Shown here: positions 5,411 to 12,879 of the stretch, in pieces
How positions within the stretch are numbered: the stretch's first letter is position 1
Layout of the letters: every line of letters starts with the position of its first letter
From: CAYFMS01 sp964491425
GTDB taxonomy: Bacteria; Patescibacteriota; Patescibacteriia; UBA9934
Direction of reading: 5' to 3'
DNA: 29,587 bases
NCBI GenBank assembly: GCA_964491425.1
Contig: CAZBFR010000003.1
Location: 1 to 29,587 of the forward strand
The notes under the pieces: generated by a model
What the model was told of the DNA's origin: nothing
Seen by the model: only the letters and a program-made list of their open reading frames with translations
Database searches by the model: none
Made by a program: the position numbers and the translations under genes

Positions 5411-6897
5411 CGGTTGAGGAGGGAGCGGAGCATTCCGCGTTTGTTTTTCTTTAGGGCGTCCTTGATTTTTACGCGGGCATGGGCAGTTTTTACGAAGTTG
5501 ACCCAAGATTCGTTTGGATATTTACGGTTTTTATCCATGATAATTTCGCACATGTCGCCGGAGCGGAGTTCGGATTCAAGCGAGGCGATTTGGTTGTTGA
5601 TTTTCGCGCCGGAGGTTTTGTTTCCGATATCGGTGTGGACGGCGTAGGCGAAGTCGACGGGGGTCGAGCCTTCGGGGAGGTCAAACACGTCGCCCTTTGG
5701 CGAGAAAACGAAAATTCGGCCCTGGAACATGTCGAGCTTTAATTCGTCGAGACGTTCCATGAAATTTTCTTGGTGGAGTTCCTTTTGGATATGCGCGAGG
5801 TCGGCCATCCACTTTACTTTTTTCGCTTGTTTCGACTCTGGCGCGTTTTCCTTGTAGCGCCAATGCGCGGCAATTCCGTATTCCGCTTCGTCGTGCATTT
5901 CCTCGGTACGAATTTGGAATTCGAGAATCGCGCCGTCTTCCGAAAAAACCGTTGTGTGGAGGGATTGATACCCGTTTGGTTTCGGTTGGGCGATATAATC
6001 TTTAATACGCCCGGCGAGCGGTTTATAGAGCGAGTGGAGAATTCCAAGCGTTGCGTAACACTCGGTTACGTCCGCGACAATGATCCGTAGAGCAACGATA
6101 TCGTAGACTTTATTAATATCATTGTCATACTTTTTCAACTTCTTGTAGAGGCTGTAGCAAAACTTAATCCGGCCGTGGATATTTTGCGGGGTGATTTCGT
6201 GGCGACGAAGTTCGGATTCGACGTCTTGCATCGCCTTGTTCATCGACGGCCCGAACTTTTTTACGCGTTGCTCGAGAAGATGCTTCGTCCAGTTGTATTC
6301 TTTCGGTTGGAGATATTTAAAGGCGTAGTCTTCGAACAGCCCGCGGTATTCTCCCATTCCGAGACGGTTCGCGATCGGCGCGTAGATTTCGAGCACCTCG
6401 GTTGCGATTCGTCGGCGTTTTTCTTCCGGGATAACATAGAGCGTTTCCATGTTATGCATCCGGTCGGCAAATTTAATAAAAATAACCCGGACGTCTTCCG
6501 CCATCGCGATAAACATTTTTCGCAGGTTTTCGACGTAACGCTCGAGTCCGCGATATTTGATATGCCCGAGTTTTGTTACCGCTTCAACCATCGACGCGAC
6601 GTCCTCGCCAAAATCGCGCTTAATATCGTCGCTTGTTGCTTCCGTATCTTCGACGGTGTCGTGGAGAATTCCAGCGGCGATTACTTGGGCGGGGAGGCGA
6701 AGGTCGGCAAGTTTAAGGGCGGTGGCGAAACAGTGCGTAAAGTAGGGCTCGCCGGTCTTGCGTTTTTGACCTTCGTGGTAGAGTTTTGAGAATTCAAAGG
6801 CGCGGGAGACAAGCTCGATATCCTCCCGGCTATACCGTTCTGGATTAAGCTTTGCCTCAAGAAGAGCAAAGTCCGTTGTGACCTTTGTCGTTAACAT
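5407..6897 (-). CDS. rel: Bifunctional (p)ppGpp synthetase/hydrolase, short form
   Basis: A 496-aa protein. The HD hydrolase domain occupies roughly residues 40-190, with YFTHCFATA, ILHDTVEDTE and KFADRMHNM, so hydrolase residues are intact. The RelA/SpoT synthetase domain (about 230-350) has GRIKDYIAQPKPNGYQSLH and FQIRTEEMHDEAEYGIAAHW. RIKD is the RxKD type seen in bifunctional enzymes. A TGS domain (about 395-455, IFVFSPKGDVFDLPEGSTPV) follows. The protein then stops after a basic tail, lacking the helical, zinc-finger and ACT/RRM regions of the usual ~700-aa Rel. Ribosome-coupled regulation may therefore be reduced. It is a monocistronic gene facing parB. The start at 6897 is the only good Met before the HD domain. 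Confidence 0.95.
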   Translation of the reverse strand: MLTTKVTTDFALLEAKLNPERYSREDIELVSRAFEFSKLYHEGQKRKTGEPYFTHCFATALKLADLRLPAQVIAAGILHDTVEDTEATSDDIKRDFGEDVASMVEAVTKLGHIKYRGLERYVENLRKMFIAMAEDVRVIFIKFADRMHNMETLYVIPEEKRRRIATEVLEIYAPIANRLGMGEYRGLFEDYAFKYLQPKEYNWTKHLLEQRVKKFGPSMNKAMQDVESELRRHEITPQNIHGRIKFCYSLYKKLKKYDNDINKVYDIVALRIIVADVTECYATLGILHSLYKPLAGRIKDYIAQPKPNGYQSLHTTVFSEDGAILEFQIRTEEMHDEAEYGIAAHWRYKENAPESKQAKKVKWMADLAHIQKELHQENFMERLDELKLDMFQGRIFVFSPKGDVFDLPEGSTPVDFAYAVHTDIGNKTSGAKINNQIASLESELRSGDMCEIIMDKNRKYPNESWVNFVKTAHARVKIKDALKKNKRGMLRSLLNR

Positions 6898-6960
6898 GAT
6901 TTTAGCTTAGCCTGTTTTCTGTATTTTTGCGAGATTTGAAGGTTTTATGTATGAGAGAGT

Positions 6961-7130
6961 GTGTCCAAAGTAGGTGTTTTTGTAGATGTTACTATGTTAC
7001 AGTAAGGATTTTTAGAAATGGTGTTTTTACAGGGGCTTTTGTAAAAGTCGGGTTTTCTTATTGTAACAAAGTAACAACTGCAAGAAGTGGCTGGGTGGGT
7101 AGGTAGGAGGAAAATTCCGGGTACAATTTA
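6961..7130. repeat. Tandem non-coding element, copy 1
   Basis: About 165-170 bp in the rel/orphan-gene intergenic region that aligns with copy 2 at 7143-7301 along its whole length. Shared blocks are GTGTC-AAAG, GGTG-TTTTGTAGATG, AGAAAT, TTTACAGG, TTTTG-AAA, ACAAAGT and TGCAA, followed by a G-rich tail. GTTACTATGTTAC (6989-7001) pairs with GTAACAAAGTAAC (7063-7075) over 12 of 13 positions. Inside it TTTTAC pairs with GTAAAA. No protein-coding frame fits. The strand of any transcript is undecided. Confidence 0.65.
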
Positions 7131-7142
7131 AGAAATGGGAGG

Positions 7143-7301
7143 TGTCTAAAGGTGGTGGTTTTGTAGATGAGACTCTGTTTCATTTACGACGATCGAGAAA
7201 TACAAATTTACAGGCATTTTTGCAAATCGAGCGTGCCCTAGATGCGACAAAGTCTCAAGTGCAAAGGGTAGTGGGTAAGGGTAGGGTGGTGGTTTAATTT
7301 A
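7143..7301. repeat. Tandem non-coding element, copy 2 (with G-quadruplex motif)
   Basis: The diverged second copy. The outer stem is kept with compensating changes: GAGAC pairs with GTCTC where copy 1 has GTTAC/GTAAC. The conserved mismatch in the middle of the stem is also kept. The tail 7266-7286 (GGG TAGT GGG TAA GGG TA GGG) is a canonical four-tract quadruplex motif. Together with copy 1 this accounts for most of 6898-7372, where I see no gene. Confidence 0.65.
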
Positions 7302-7305
7302 GCGG

Positions 7306-7364
7306 GTAAAAACAAAGAGCGCACCCGAGGCAAGTGCCAAGAGTGGCTCCTTGCTCGCGTGCGC
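7306..7364 (-). terminator. Intrinsic terminator of the orphan 151-aa gene
   Basis: On the minus strand a long hairpin (GCGCAC/GTGCGC outer, GAG-CAAG/CTTG-CTC inner; arms within 7319-7364) is followed by TCTTTGTTTTT. It starts nine bases after the TAA stop. Confidence 0.8.
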
Positions 7365-7372
7365 GAGGTGGC

Positions 7373-7828
7373 TTATCCGACCAGGACGTCGACCTGATCG
7401 AGGAATGCGTCGATGTGTGATCGTAAATCATCTGGGGGTACATCGAATGAGAAGCAGTGACTTTCCGCATCGTCATCATCCTCGTTGATATCTTCCCCCT
7501 GCTCGATAAACTTCTGGTAGGCGTTGAGCGGCTGGACCGCGAACGGAGATGAGTGCTGAATCAGGATCTCGTCATCGTTCATGCGACTGGAGCTGACCGA
7601 CATTTCGAAGGACGTGTCGGATTCGCTGTCGTCGGCGATCTCGATAATGATCCGTACCGTGTAGTCGCCGAGGTACTCTACTCCCCAGTAGAGGACAGCT
7701 TTTGGTGACGTGATTTTCCACCCGGCGAGCCTATGGTATTCGGACTGCTCAATGGGCTGGGAATACCGCGCACGAATGGCGCGGTCGATCTGTACCGATA
7801 TCTCGAGGATACGGGCATTTGAGATCAT
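7373..7828 (-). CDS. Hypothetical acidic soluble protein (151 aa)
   Basis: I choose ATG 7828 because AAAGGAG lies five bases upstream; an in-frame ATG at 7876 has no such site. The protein has no signal peptide or membrane segment. It begins MISNARILEISVQIDRAIR, carries an aromatic, beta-rich middle (VLYWGVEYLGDYTVRIIIEI) and an acidic run EDINEDDDDAE, then a C-terminal helix (DDLRSHIDAFLDQVDVLVG). No family is recognised. Codon use (CAG, CCC, GCC frequent) and the strong Shine-Dalgarno differ from the neighbouring core genes and resemble the accessory block at 1-1510. With its own terminator and a TTGACA directly after the topA terminator, it looks like an independently acquired single-gene unit. 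Confidence 0.7.
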   Translation of the reverse strand: MISNARILEISVQIDRAIRARYSQPIEQSEYHRLAGWKITSPKAVLYWGVEYLGDYTVRIIIEIADDSESDTSFEMSVSSSRMNDDEILIQHSSPFAVQPLNAYQKFIEQGEDINEDDDDAESHCFSFDVPPDDLRSHIDAFLDQVDVLVG

Positions 7829-7891
7829 GGGAGCTCCTTTGTCCTGGGTGAGAATGGACGTATTAATTTGCCACATATTTCAGTAAATGTC

Positions 7892-7920
7892 AAAAAAAGA
7901 CCCACCCCGAGGGGTAGATC
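7892..7920 (-). terminator. Strong intrinsic terminator of the der-topA operon
   Basis: On the minus strand, GATCTACCCC pairs with GGGGTGGGTC (10 positions, two G.U), capped by CTCG, followed by TTTTTTT. It lies nine bases past the topA stop. The T-run runs into TTGACA (7897-7892), a possible -35 for the orphan gene, although no good -10 was found. Confidence 0.9.
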
Positions 7921-7928
7921 TTTTTAGA

Positions 7929-10088
7929 CTATTCTTCACTAGCTTTTTTCTTTTTAGCGCCACCTTTTTTCCAACCAGTAGAAGGATTTGCGCGTTTTTT
8001 GGCGAGGAGTTCGATTGCCCGTTCGGAGGTTAGGGTTGCCGGGTCCTCGGATTTTGGAACGGAGACATTTGTTTTTCCGTCGGTAACGTACGGGCCGTAA
8101 CGACCGGTTTTAACTTGGATTGCGCCACCGGATTCAGGATCGGTTCCGAGTTCCGCAAGGGGAGTTGCGGAAGCGGACTTAAGGGCGGCGCCACCTTCGA
8201 ACACGGCAAGAGCTTCTTCGTCGGTAATCGCAAGTAGGTTCGTGCCTTCCGGAAGCGAAACGTTCGTCTTTCCATTTTTTACGTACGGACCGTAAGGACC
8301 GTTCATGATAACGATGTCTTCTCCGTTTTTCTCACCGATTTTTTTCGGGAAGGCGAGAAGNNNNNNNNNNNNNNNNNNNNNNNNNNNNNNNNNNNNNNNN
8401 NNNNNNNNNNNNNNNNNNNNNNNNNNNNNNNNNNNNNNNNNNNNNNNNNNNNNNNNNNNNTGGAATGGATCGTAGAATTCGTGGAGCATTGGAGTCGGCT
8501 CGAGTTTGCCGTCGGCAACATCGTCGAGTTTTTGTTCCATGTGCGCCGTAAACTCAAGATCAACAATCGAGGCGAAGTGCTCAACGAGAAGGTCGTTCAC
8601 AATTTCCGCGATATCGCTCGGGGCAAGCTTTTTATTGTCGTCACGCGTTACGTATCCGCGACCTTCAATCGTAGCGATCGTCGGCGCATAGGTCGACGGT
8701 CGGCCGATTCCGTGCTCTTCGAGGACTTTAATAAGTGTCGCGTCGGAGTAGCGGGCGGGAGGTTCCGTAAAGTGTTGCTTTGCCTCGATTTTTTCGGCGT
8801 TCACCGAATCGCCCTTCGAGAGATTTGGAAGAATCGTTTCCTTTGATCCTCGGTAGACTTTCATGTACCCGTCAAACACGATCATACTTCCATTTGCGCG
8901 GAACGTTACGTTATCAGCCGTGAAATCAATCGTTGTGCGTTCGATCGAGGCTGGTGGCATTTGCGAAGCGAGCGTTCGGCGCCAAATTAAATCGTAAAGA
9001 CGCCACTGACCGGACTCGAGAACGGTTTTAAGCGATTCCGGGGTCGCGTTGATATCGGTTGGACGAATCGCTTCGTGCGCTTCTTGCGCGCTCTTATCGC
9101 TCGTCTTGTAGACTTTCTTGCCGCCCGCGTATTTCTCGCCAAACGTTTTTTGCAAATACTCTTGCGACGAAACGAGGAATGCTTCCGACAAATTCATCGA
9201 GTCGGTACGCATGTACGTAATCTTTCCCGTTTCGTAGAGCTTTTGCGCGAGCGTCATCGTTTGCTTCGCGCTCATTCCGAGTTTGTTGTTCGCTTCTTGT
9301 TGCAAAATCGAGGTACGAATCGGTGTTGGCGGTTGTTTGTTTGCATGTTTCTTCTCGACGCTATCGACGATAAACGGTTTGCCGTCTACGCGCGCGATAA
9401 TCGCGTTTGCCTCTTCACCGGTTTTAATCGCAAGTTTGTCGAGCTTCTTTCCGTCGACCGACACAAGTTTCCCGTCAAAAATTTCGCTCTCCGCTTGCTT
9501 AAAAAGTCCTTCAACACTCCAGTATTCTTCCTGTTTAAACGCGCGTCGTTCTCGCTCTCGCTCGACGATTAGGCGCACAGCGACAGATTGAACACGACCC
9601 GCCGAGAGTCCGCGCTGAACTTTATTCCACAAAAATGGGGAAAGTTCATATCCAACAATACGGTCGAGAATTCGGCGCGCTTGTTGCGCGTCAACAAGGT
9701 CTTGCTCGATATGGCGTGGTTTTTCAAGCGCGTGTTCGATCGCGGACTTTGTAATTTCGTGGAACGTGATCCGTTTTGCTTTCGCCGGGTCGATATCGAG
9801 AACGTTTGCAATATGCCAAGCGATCGCCTCTCCTTCGCGGTCTTCGTCGGTTGCGAGGTAGATTTCATCGGCGCGTTTTGCGGCGTCTTTAAGTTCCTTT
9901 ACCTTATCTTTTTTGTCCGTTGGAACGATATATTTTGGCGCAAAATCGTGCTCGAAATCGATTCCCATTTCCCGTTTTGGAAGATCGCGGATATGACCAA
10001 ACGACGAGACGACGTTGTAGCCGGCGCCAAGGAATTTCTTTATTGTTCTCGCTTTCGTTGGAGACTCGACGATTAGAAGTTTCATCAT
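7929..10088 (-). CDS. topA: DNA topoisomerase I (type IA)
   Basis: About 719 aa including a masked stretch. The N-terminal Toprim domain has LLIVESPTKARTIKKFLG and YLATDEDREGEAIAWH (acidic DxDxE metal site). The catalytic tyrosine is in ITYMRTDSMNLSE (about residue 296), and the core continues through HEAIRPTD and GIGRPSTYAPTIATIEGRGY. After the 100-N run the C-terminus carries Toprim_C repeats (GPYGPYVKNGKTNVSLP, TGRYGPYVTDGKTNVSVP) and a Lys-rich tail, with no Cys4 zinc fingers visible, although the masked part could hide one. It relaxes negative supercoils. It overlaps folC at ATGATGA, so ATG 10085 is an equally good start. Last gene of the operon. Confidence 0.96.
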   Translation of the reverse strand: MMKLLIVESPTKARTIKKFLGAGYNVVSSFGHIRDLPKREMGIDFEHDFAPKYIVPTDKKDKVKELKDAAKRADEIYLATDEDREGEAIAWHIANVLDIDPAKAKRITFHEITKSAIEHALEKPRHIEQDLVDAQQARRILDRIVGYELSPFLWNKVQRGLSAGRVQSVAVRLIVERERERRAFKQEEYWSVEGLFKQAESEIFDGKLVSVDGKKLDKLAIKTGEEANAIIARVDGKPFIVDSVEKKHANKQPPTPIRTSILQQEANNKLGMSAKQTMTLAQKLYETGKITYMRTDSMNLSEAFLVSSQEYLQKTFGEKYAGGKKVYKTSDKSAQEAHEAIRPTDINATPESLKTVLESGQWRLYDLIWRRTLASQMPPASIERTTIDFTADNVTFRANGSMIVFDGYMKVYRGSKETILPNLSKGDSVNAEKIEAKQHFTEPPARYSDATLIKVLEEHGIGRPSTYAPTIATIEGRGYVTRDDNKKLAPSDIAEIVNDLLVEHFASIVDLEFTAHMEQKLDDVADGKLEPTPMLHEFYDPFXXXXXXXXXXXXXXXXXXXXXXXXXXXXXXXXXXLLAFPKKIGEKNGEDIVIMNGPYGPYVKNGKTNVSLPEGTNLLAITDEEALAVFEGGAALKSASATPLAELGTDPESGGAIQVKTGRYGPYVTDGKTNVSVPKSEDPATLTSERAIELLAKKRANPSTGWKKGGAKKKKASEE
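8361..8460. other. Run of 100 N inside topA
   Basis: The topA frame is continuous on both sides if the run is counted as 100 nt. Confidence 0.95.
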
Positions 10089-11374
10089 AGGGATTTGCGT
10101 GGGTAGCTTGTCGCTTGTTTACGGATTTCGGCCTCAGGATACCACAGGTCGCGTAGTTCACCAGCAAGGAAGAGCGAACCAGTCACGACGATCGCGAAGC
10201 TATTCTTCGCGAGTTTCTGCTTTTTTCGGAGGTCGAGAAGGGCGTCTTTTGGCGAGAGATAGGACTCCCCGCGTTGTGAGTCTGGAAGAAGTTTAAGAAG
10301 CGTTTCCGGGTGGTGGGCCGCGCGTTCACGAAGGGAGAATCGCGTTGTCGAAATCGTTTGCGAAACCGAAAGAAGTGGCGCAAGCATCTCCTTTACGTCC
10401 TTGTTTTGCGCGGCGCCAAAGAGAACATGAACCGGAAGCCCGAGCGTTTTAATCGATTCGGCGGTTGTTTTCATTTTTGCCGGGCTGTGCGCACCGTCAA
10501 GAACGATAAGCGGGATTGTGCTCACGGTTTCGAATCGGCAGGGAAGGCGTTTTGCGTTTTTAAGCGCCTCGCGAGCAGTCGCTTCGTCGATTCCGAGCTC
10601 GAGAGCAGCGCGGAGCGCGAGGGCCGAGTTGTGTGCGCGGTGGCGGGCTGAATCGGAGATTTCAGGAGATGGTGCGGACGGTGGGATGAAGAAGAGCGCG
10701 GCGGATTTTTCAATCGCTTCTTTTTTAAAGATTGCTTTAAGTCCTGGTCGCGCTTCTCCGCAAATGACAACACCGTCTTTTTTTATAATCCCCGCTTTTT
10801 CGTAAGCGATAAGTTTAAGCGAATTTCCAAGGACATCCGTGTGATCTTTGTCGATATTTGTAATTACGGCGACCTCCGGGGTTCGAATCACGTTTGTTGC
10901 GTCGTAACGTCCGCCCATACCAACCTCGATTACCGCGTGCGTCGCTCCCGCGTTTTTCGCGATAAGAAGTCCGAGGCAGGAAACGAGTTCGAAAAACGAA
11001 AGCGGAGAATGGGTTTTAAAAAATGTTTTATAGACGTCGATTGCTTCTTTCGTCGATCGTGTAATGACTTCTTCGGAAACGAGGCCATCGTTAAGAAGGA
11101 ACCGTTCGCTAAAGCTTGTCGTGTGTGGCGAGAGATAGGTAAATACGGTTTTCCCGGCCTTTGTTAGGATTTGATGGACTGCAAAACAAACAGACCCCTT
11201 TCCGGACGTTCCGGTAACGTGGACAAGGATAAGATCGCGGTCGGGACTTCCAAGCGCGTTTAAGAAGGCGCGAGTGCGCTTCATCGATTTCTCAAGCTCC
11301 GCTTTTGAGGTTCTGTGGTTAAGTGGGGCGAGGTTCCCGAAGGATAAGAGCTCGTCGTAGAGTCCGGAGTACAT
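10085..11374 (-). CDS. folC: Folylpolyglutamate/dihydrofolate synthase family ligase
   Basis: A 429-aa Mur-ligase-fold enzyme. The ATP-binding loop is HVTGTSGKGSVCFAV (about residues 53-67), followed by FTYLSPHTTSFSERFLLNDG and later VIEVGMGGRYDATNV, AVITNIDKDHTDVLG and VLDGAHSPAKM, all classic FolC motifs. FolC adds glutamate to folates (and to dihydropteroate in bifunctional members). The sequence does not show which substrate is used, and no other folate gene is in the window. It starts two bases after dprA and its TGA overlaps the topA start, so it is translationally embedded in the operon. Confidence 0.93.
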   Translation of the reverse strand: MYSGLYDELLSFGNLAPLNHRTSKAELEKSMKRTRAFLNALGSPDRDLILVHVTGTSGKGSVCFAVHQILTKAGKTVFTYLSPHTTSFSERFLLNDGLVSEEVITRSTKEAIDVYKTFFKTHSPLSFFELVSCLGLLIAKNAGATHAVIEVGMGGRYDATNVIRTPEVAVITNIDKDHTDVLGNSLKLIAYEKAGIIKKDGVVICGEARPGLKAIFKKEAIEKSAALFFIPPSAPSPEISDSARHRAHNSALALRAALELGIDEATAREALKNAKRLPCRFETVSTIPLIVLDGAHSPAKMKTTAESIKTLGLPVHVLFGAAQNKDVKEMLAPLLSVSQTISTTRFSLRERAAHHPETLLKLLPDSQRGESYLSPKDALLDLRKKQKLAKNSFAIVVTGSLFLAGELRDLWYPEAEIRKQATSYPRKSL

Positions 11375-11376
11375 AG

Positions 11377-12348
11377 TTAGACAAGAATATAATACATTCC
11401 GCCGATTTGGTGAATTCGGCCGGAAAGTTCGAGCTCGGAAAGCGCGACGGCGATCTCTTGCGCGGTAAGGCCCGCCTTTCTCGCAAGTTCGTCGATATGA
11501 GTCGGTTGGCGGGAGAGAAGGGGGAGGAGTTCTCGCACTTCTTTCGAATCGGTTTCGGTTGGTTTTGCGGGAATCGCCGTTGTTCCACCTACGACAAAGC
11601 CGATCGATTCGATTATCTCGTTTGCGGAAATTGCCGGGGCCGCGCCCCTCGAAAGAAGAAAATTTGTTCCCGCCGAGGTCGGGGCGTAAATCGAACCTGG
11701 AACCGCGTAGACATCTCGGCCCTGATCGATTGCGATATTTGCCGTCATGATCGATCCGGATTTTAGTCCCGCTTCGACGATCAAGGTCTTAGAAGACATG
11801 CCGGAGATAATACGGTTTCGGATCGGGTGGTGAAAATCAAAAGCTGGAGTTCCAAGAGGAAATTCGGAAATAATCGCCCCTCCGTTTTCGAGAATTCCGT
11901 TCGCGATTTCGCGTTGACGTCCCGTAAGTTCGTTGTGTCCCGAGGCGAGAACCGCGACACTCGCGCGCTTATTAGCGATCGCTGTTCGGTGGACGATCTC
12001 GTCAATTCCGTACGCGTGTCCGCTTACGAGTCCGATCCCGGCCTTCGCAAAGGCAGTGGTGAATTCTTTTGCCGCCCGTTGACCGTAGGCCGTCGAGAAT
12101 CGCGATCCGACAACCGAGATAAGCGTCGTATCGTTACTTGGAAGTGTTCCTTCTACAAAAAGAAGAAGAGGNNNNNNNNNNNNNNNNNNNNNNNNNNNNN
12201 NNNNNNNNNNNNNNNNNNNNNNNNNNNNNNNNNNNNNNNNNNNNNNNNNNNNNNNNNNNNNNNNNNNNNNNCCTCGTCGTGCGCCGATTTGGGGGCAGTG
12301 GGCGAGGGCGACAAGGTACGCTTTATCTGGAAGCTCGGCGACGGTCAT
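11377..12348 (-). CDS. dprA: DNA-processing protein DprA/Smf
   Basis: About 323 aa with a masked segment near the N-terminus. The Rossmann-like core shows LISVVGSRFSTAYGQ, GLVSGHAYGIDEIVHR, ISEFPLGTPAFDFHHPIRNR, IVEAGLKSGSIMTANIA and DVYAVPGSIYAPTSAGTN. A C-terminal winged-helix (DprA_WH) region (HIDELARKAGLTAQEIAVAL) completes it. DprA protects incoming single-stranded DNA and loads RecA during transformation. The start overlaps the end of pth by four bases. The short N-terminus before the gap (LPDKAYLVALAHCPQIGARR) fits the usual helix-hairpin-helix-like leader, but most of it is masked. Confidence 0.94.
   Translation of the reverse strand: MTVAELPDKAYLVALAHCPQIGARRXXXXXXXXXXXXXXXXXXXXXXXXXXXXXXXXXXPLLLFVEGTLPSNDTTLISVVGSRFSTAYGQRAAKEFTTAFAKAGIGLVSGHAYGIDEIVHRTAIANKRASVAVLASGHNELTGRQREIANGILENGGAIISEFPLGTPAFDFHHPIRNRIISGMSSKTLIVEAGLKSGSIMTANIAIDQGRDVYAVPGSIYAPTSAGTNFLLSRGAAPAISANEIIESIGFVVGGTTAIPAKPTETDSKEVRELLPLLSRQPTHIDELARKAGLTAQEIAVALSELELSGRIHQIGGMYYILV
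12172..12271. other. Run of 100 N inside dprA
   Basis: The dprA frame is preserved across it at the stated length. Confidence 0.95.
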
Positions 12349-12878
12349 GCGATAAAATGATCAATCTCCTCTCGTGTCTTTTTAAAAATCTCTGGAAGCT
12401 CCGCGCGCTCTTCTTTAGAAAACGACGAAAGAACATAGTCGGCTTTCGGAGTTGGATCGTTTGGTTCGTCGATTCCGATTCGAAGACGGACGGGAAGCGG
12501 GGCTCCCGCCGGCCAGTGTTGATAAATCGATTTCATTCCATTGTGTCCCGCGCTTGATTGTGTCCCGCGCACGTCGATTTCGCCAAACGGAAGCGTTGTA
12601 TCGTCGTAAAGAACAAGAACTTGTTGCGTTGGAATCTTAAACGCTTCGATTACGGCGCGGACGGCGGATCCGGAGTCGTTCATATATGTCCGCGGGCGCA
12701 TAAAAATCACCTTCTTGTCGCCCCGTTTTGTTTCGACGAGATCGGCGCGAAGTTCGGGCGCTCGAGAGAACGATTCTTTAAGTTCGTCGACGTAGTTGTC
12801 GACCGCGAGCATGCCAAAGTTGTGGCGTGTATATTTGTAGTGTGGATCCGGATTTCCAAGCCCGACGATCAAGTACAT
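12345..12878 (-). CDS. pth: Peptidyl-tRNA hydrolase
   Basis: A 177-aa protein, slightly shorter than the usual ~190. The family signature is complete: LIVGLGNPDPHYKYTRHNFG (catalytic His in TRHN), the substrate-binding Asn in MNDSG, VLYDDTTLPFGEI, and SAGHNGMKSI. The enzyme cleaves peptidyl-tRNAs released by drop-off and recycles tRNA. It starts one base after the der stop and overlaps dprA by four bases. The start is the conserved MYLIVGLGNP. Confidence 0.96.
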   Translation of the reverse strand: MYLIVGLGNPDPHYKYTRHNFGMLAVDNYVDELKESFSRAPELRADLVETKRGDKKVIFMRPRTYMNDSGSAVRAVIEAFKIPTQQVLVLYDDTTLPFGEIDVRGTQSSAGHNGMKSIYQHWPAGAPLPVRLRIGIDEPNDPTPKADYVLSSFSKEERAELPEIFKKTREEIDHFIA

Positions 12879-12879
12879 A

